Origin: an uncultured bacterium
Lineage (GTDB): Bacteria > Bacillota_I > Bacilli_A > RF39 > UBA660
Length of the DNA stretch: 7,561 nt
Direction: 5' to 3'
Assembly (NCBI GenBank): GCA_949286645.1
Contig: CASEDN010000037.1
Span: forward strand, 1-7,561
Position numbers and translations under genes: made by a program. Positions 5,620 to 7,561 of this stretch are shown one piece after another; within the stretch, counting starts at the first letter, position 1; the number at the start of each line of letters is the position of its first letter. Below the pieces are notes generated by a model that ran no database searches, was not told where the DNA came from, and worked only from the letters and a program-made list of their open reading frames with translations.

Positions 5620-6996
5620 TTGAAAGAGAATATTTGGAAGAAGTATAGTGCTGTAGAAGTTTCTAAAGTGTTTGAGATGGGTGAAGATTATAAGAAGTTT
5701 TTAACTGTTTCAAAGACTGAAAGAGAATGTAATAAAGAGATTATTAGACGTGCTGAAGAGAAAGGTTTCCACAATGTTGTGGATTATATTAAAGAAGAGA
5801 GGTCATTAAAACCAGGGGATAAGATTTATGCTGATAATAGAGGGAAAGCCGTTATATTATTTATAATAGGAAATGACTCTATTACTAATGGTATGAATAT
5901 ATTAGGAGCGCATATTGATTCTCCTAGACTTGATTTGAAAGCTAATCCTTTATATGAAGATACTGATTTTTCTTATTTTGATACACATTACTATGGTGGT
6001 ATTAAGAAGTATCAATGGACTACTATTCCTCTAGCAATGCATGGTGTTATTGTTAAGAAAGATGGAACTAAGATAGATGTTAATATTGGAGAAAGTGATG
6101 ATGATCCTGTATTTTGTATAACTGATTTACTTCCTCATTTAGCAAGTGAACAGATGAAGAAGGATGCTTCTAAATTAATTGAAGGTGAAGCTTTAGATGT
6201 TTTAATTGGTAATATGCCTTTAAAAGGAGAGGATAAAGAAGGGGTTAAAGCTAATGTGCTTTCTTTATTAAAAGAGAAATATGATATTTCTGAAGATGAT
6301 TTCTTATCTAGTGAAATAGAAGTTGTTCCAGCAGGTTCTGCTCGTGATATGGGATTTGATAAGAGTATGGTTTTATCTTATGGTCAGGATGATAGAAGTT
6401 GTGCATATTCATCATTAATGGCATTTTTAGATGCAGAAGTTACTGATAAGACTTTATGTTGTATTCTAGTTGATAAAGAAGAAATTGGTAGTGTTGGTTC
6501 TACTGGTATGGGATCTCGTTTCTATGAAAATACTATAGCAGAGGTTTGTCATTTATTAGGTGAAGATAGTTTTGTTGCTGTTAGAAGAGTTTTTTCTAAC
6601 TCTAAAATGTTAAGCAGTGATGTTAACGCAGCATATGATCCTCTTTATGCTAGTGTTATGGATAAGCGTAATTCATCATATTTAGCTCGTGGCCTAGTTT
6701 TTTGTAAATATACAGGTGCTCGTGGTAAGAGTGGTAGTAATGATGCTGATGCTGAGTTTATTGCAGAACTTAGAAATATATTAGATAGTGATAATGTTAG
6801 TTATCAAATATCAGAGTTAGGTAAAGTAGATGCAGGTGGTGGTGGTACTATTGCCTATATCCTTGCTAATTATGATGTAAAAGTAATAGATGCAGGAGTC
6901 GCTGTATTAAATATGCATGCACCATATGAAGTTACTAGTAAAGTAGATATTTATGAAGCTTATAGAGGTTATTTAGCATTTTTAATGAAAGCATAG
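5620..6996 (+). CDS. M18 family zinc aminopeptidase
   Basis: The 458-residue protein has the expected M18 length and motifs: GAHIDSPRLDLK with H98 and D100, YGQDDRSCAYSS with D257 and D258, DKEEIGSVGSTG with E287 and E288, SSDVNAAYDP with D334, and NMHAPYEVTSKVD with H433. These are the two-zinc ligands and the catalytic glutamate of the family. It forms large cytosolic oligomers that remove N-terminal residues, often acidic or hydrophobic ones, from peptides. The SD GAGGAGG (5604-5610) abuts an in-frame ATG at 5611, so the likely start is TTG 5620, 9 bp downstream, giving Met-Lys-Glu-Asn. The gap from the muramidase gene is 42 bp and contains a weak hairpin, so co-transcription is plausible. 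A short hairpin with a T-tract follows. Confidence 0.93.
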   Translation: MKENIWKKYSAVEVSKVFEMGEDYKKFLTVSKTERECNKEIIRRAEEKGFHNVVDYIKEERSLKPGDKIYADNRGKAVILFIIGNDSITNGMNILGAHIDSPRLDLKANPLYEDTDFSYFDTHYYGGIKKYQWTTIPLAMHGVIVKKDGTKIDVNIGESDDDPVFCITDLLPHLASEQMKKDASKLIEGEALDVLIGNMPLKGEDKEGVKANVLSLLKEKYDISEDDFLSSEIEVVPAGSARDMGFDKSMVLSYGQDDRSCAYSSLMAFLDAEVTDKTLCCILVDKEEIGSVGSTGMGSRFYENTIAEVCHLLGEDSFVAVRRVFSNSKMLSSDVNAAYDPLYASVMDKRNSSYLARGLVFCKYTGARGKSGSNDADAEFIAELRNILDSDNVSYQISELGKVDAGGGGTIAYILANYDVKVIDAGVAVLNMHAPYEVTSKVDIYEAYRGYLAFLMKA

Positions 6997-7018
6997 TTTT
7001 ATCTGATTGTGCTTTTTT
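6988..7018 (+). terminator. Probable weak terminator after the M18 gene
   Basis: AAAGCATAG (6988-6996, including the stop codon) can pair with TTGTGCTTT (7007-7015) over 9 bp with two wobbles and a 10-nt loop; the T-tract runs 7013-7018. The stem is A-T rich, so termination may be partial. Confidence 0.45.
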
Positions 7019-7023
7019 AATAA

Positions 7024-7149
7024 TTTACTATTAAAAAATATGGATATATATTACTTGATGTGTTTGCTTATAATGTTAATACTATTAAATTCTATGGAAA
7101 AGAAGGATATCATTTTAGTATGTATAAAGAGATAAAGGAAATAGATTGA
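7024..7149 (+). pseudogene. C-terminal remnant of a GNAT N-acetyltransferase
   Basis: The frame reads GYILLDVFAYNVNTIKFYGK, then EGYHFSMYKEIKEID and TGA at 7147-7149. This matches the last motif block of GNAT acetyltransferases (LxVxxxNxxAIxFYxKxGF), which binds acetyl-CoA and closes the fold. The frame is closed upstream by TAA at 7021-7023. Only about 41 codons remain, with no start codon, no SD and no acetyl-CoA-binding Q/RxxGxG/A block. It lies between the M18 gene and the S51-like gene. The simplest reading is a decayed gene whose 5' part was deleted. Confidence 0.7.
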
Positions 7150-7192
7150 CAAAATTAAATATATATTTAATTGGAAGTAAAAGGTGATGATT

Positions 7193-7561
7193 ATGGTTTT
7201 GTTTTTAACTAGTAATATAGGTGGAATAAAAAAGGTTAATGGCAAAAAAATACCTGTAGAGTTCTTTTCTGAAAATCAATTTTTATTTAATCTGAAAAAG
7301 AGTCTTAAAGATAATAAAAAATTTATTTTAATCGCTAGTAATCCGTTTAATTTTGAACAAAACGATAAATTTTTGGAAATGGATATAGAAGCATTAAAAT
7401 TATCTGGTTTATCTTTTGATGAATACTTAATATTAGATAATAGAAACAAAACTAAAATTCCTGAAGTTTTAAAGGATAGTTCATTGATATTTTTGTGTGG
7501 TGGAAATACATATATTCAAAATCAATTTTTTAATGAAATAAATTTAAAGAAATATATTAAA
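7193..7561 (+). CDS. Peptidase S51 (dipeptidase E-like) family protein, 3' partial
   Basis: The frame from ATG 7193 stays open for 123 codons to the window end. The N-terminus MVLFLTSNIGG is a hydrophobic strand typical of the family, FILIASNPF forms the next strand, and LIFLCGGNTYIQNQFF at about residues 99-114 matches the GGNT block that precedes the catalytic serine in S51 peptidases. The serine motif and the rest of the triad lie beyond the window. Characterised relatives cleave Asp-Xaa dipeptides or process cyanophycin-derived peptides; many Bacillota members are uncharacterised class I glutamine amidotransferase-like proteins. The SD AAGGTGAT (7181-7188) precedes the ATG; the in-frame GTG and ATG at 7184 and 7187 lie inside the SD and are not chosen. 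No clear promoter is visible. Confidence 0.72.
   Translation, partial: MVLFLTSNIGGIKKVNGKKIPVEFFSENQFLFNLKKSLKDNKKFILIASNPFNFEQNDKFLEMDIEALKLSGLSFDEYLILDNRNKTKIPEVLKDSSLIFLCGGNTYIQNQFFNEINLKKYIK

Noticed and set aside
7146..7171. Possible promoter for the S51-like gene: TTGACA (7146-7151) with TTTAAT (7166-7171)
   Set aside because: The spacer is only 14 bp, and no -10 fits at 16-18 bp. The match overlaps the end of the GNAT remnant and may be chance.
7051..7245. Minus-strand open frame of 64 codons, hydrophobic
   Set aside because: It overlaps the GNAT remnant and the SD and start of the S51-like gene. Its hydrophobicity comes from AT-rich DNA, and no good SD precedes it.
1..7561. Recoded TGA (tryptophan) as in some Mollicutes
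   Set aside because: TGA ends the GH25 gene at the expected family C-terminus, and tryptophans in all conserved motifs are TGG.

Overview
This is an AT-rich stretch of a low-GC Gram-positive-type genome. TGA works as a stop (the muramidase gene ends in TGA), tryptophan is TGG, Shine-Dalgarno sites are strong, and GTG or TTG starts are common. The protein families fit an uncultured gut-type Bacillota/Bacilli lineage, but that placement is inference, not a marker-based assignment.

Layout, left to right. (1) The C-terminal part of a VirD4/TraG-like coupling-type ATPase with an altered Walker B, closed by an intrinsic terminator. (2) A monocistronic-looking half-size type I ABC exporter. Its promoter has the hallmarks of MerR-family control: a 19-bp spacer holding a CAGTTAACTG dyad. 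(3) An intergenic region of about 410 bp that reads as a compact type I toxin-antitoxin locus. The minus strand encodes a 27-residue hydrophobic peptide with a strong but hairpin-sequestered Shine-Dalgarno. The plus strand carries a convergent RNA of about 120 nt that overlaps the 3' end of the toxin message. Both RNAs have their own extended -10 promoter and terminator hairpin. The predicted 5' end of the toxin mRNA can pair with its own 3' end over 15 nt.

(4) A closely spaced plus-strand gene set follows: a DUF1848 protein with a C-terminal CX3CX2C cluster motif, a nucleoside 2-deoxyribosyltransferase-like protein, a membrane-anchored GH25 muramidase with an Ig-like stalk, and an M18 aminopeptidase. 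The gaps are 13, 18 and 42 bp with no convincing internal terminator, so they are probably co-transcribed, at least in part. A weak hairpin with a T-tract follows the M18 gene. (5) The end of the window holds a decayed C-terminal fragment of a GNAT acetyltransferase and the start of a peptidase S51-like gene that runs off the window.

The genes do not form one pathway. The exporter is a self-contained regulated unit and the toxin-antitoxin locus is a self-contained module. The four-gene set mixes a possible nucleotide/radical-SAM-type pair with cell-wall and peptide hydrolases. The toxin-antitoxin locus is the most novel item: the peptide is too short for ordinary gene finding and its regulatory structure is visible in the sequence.
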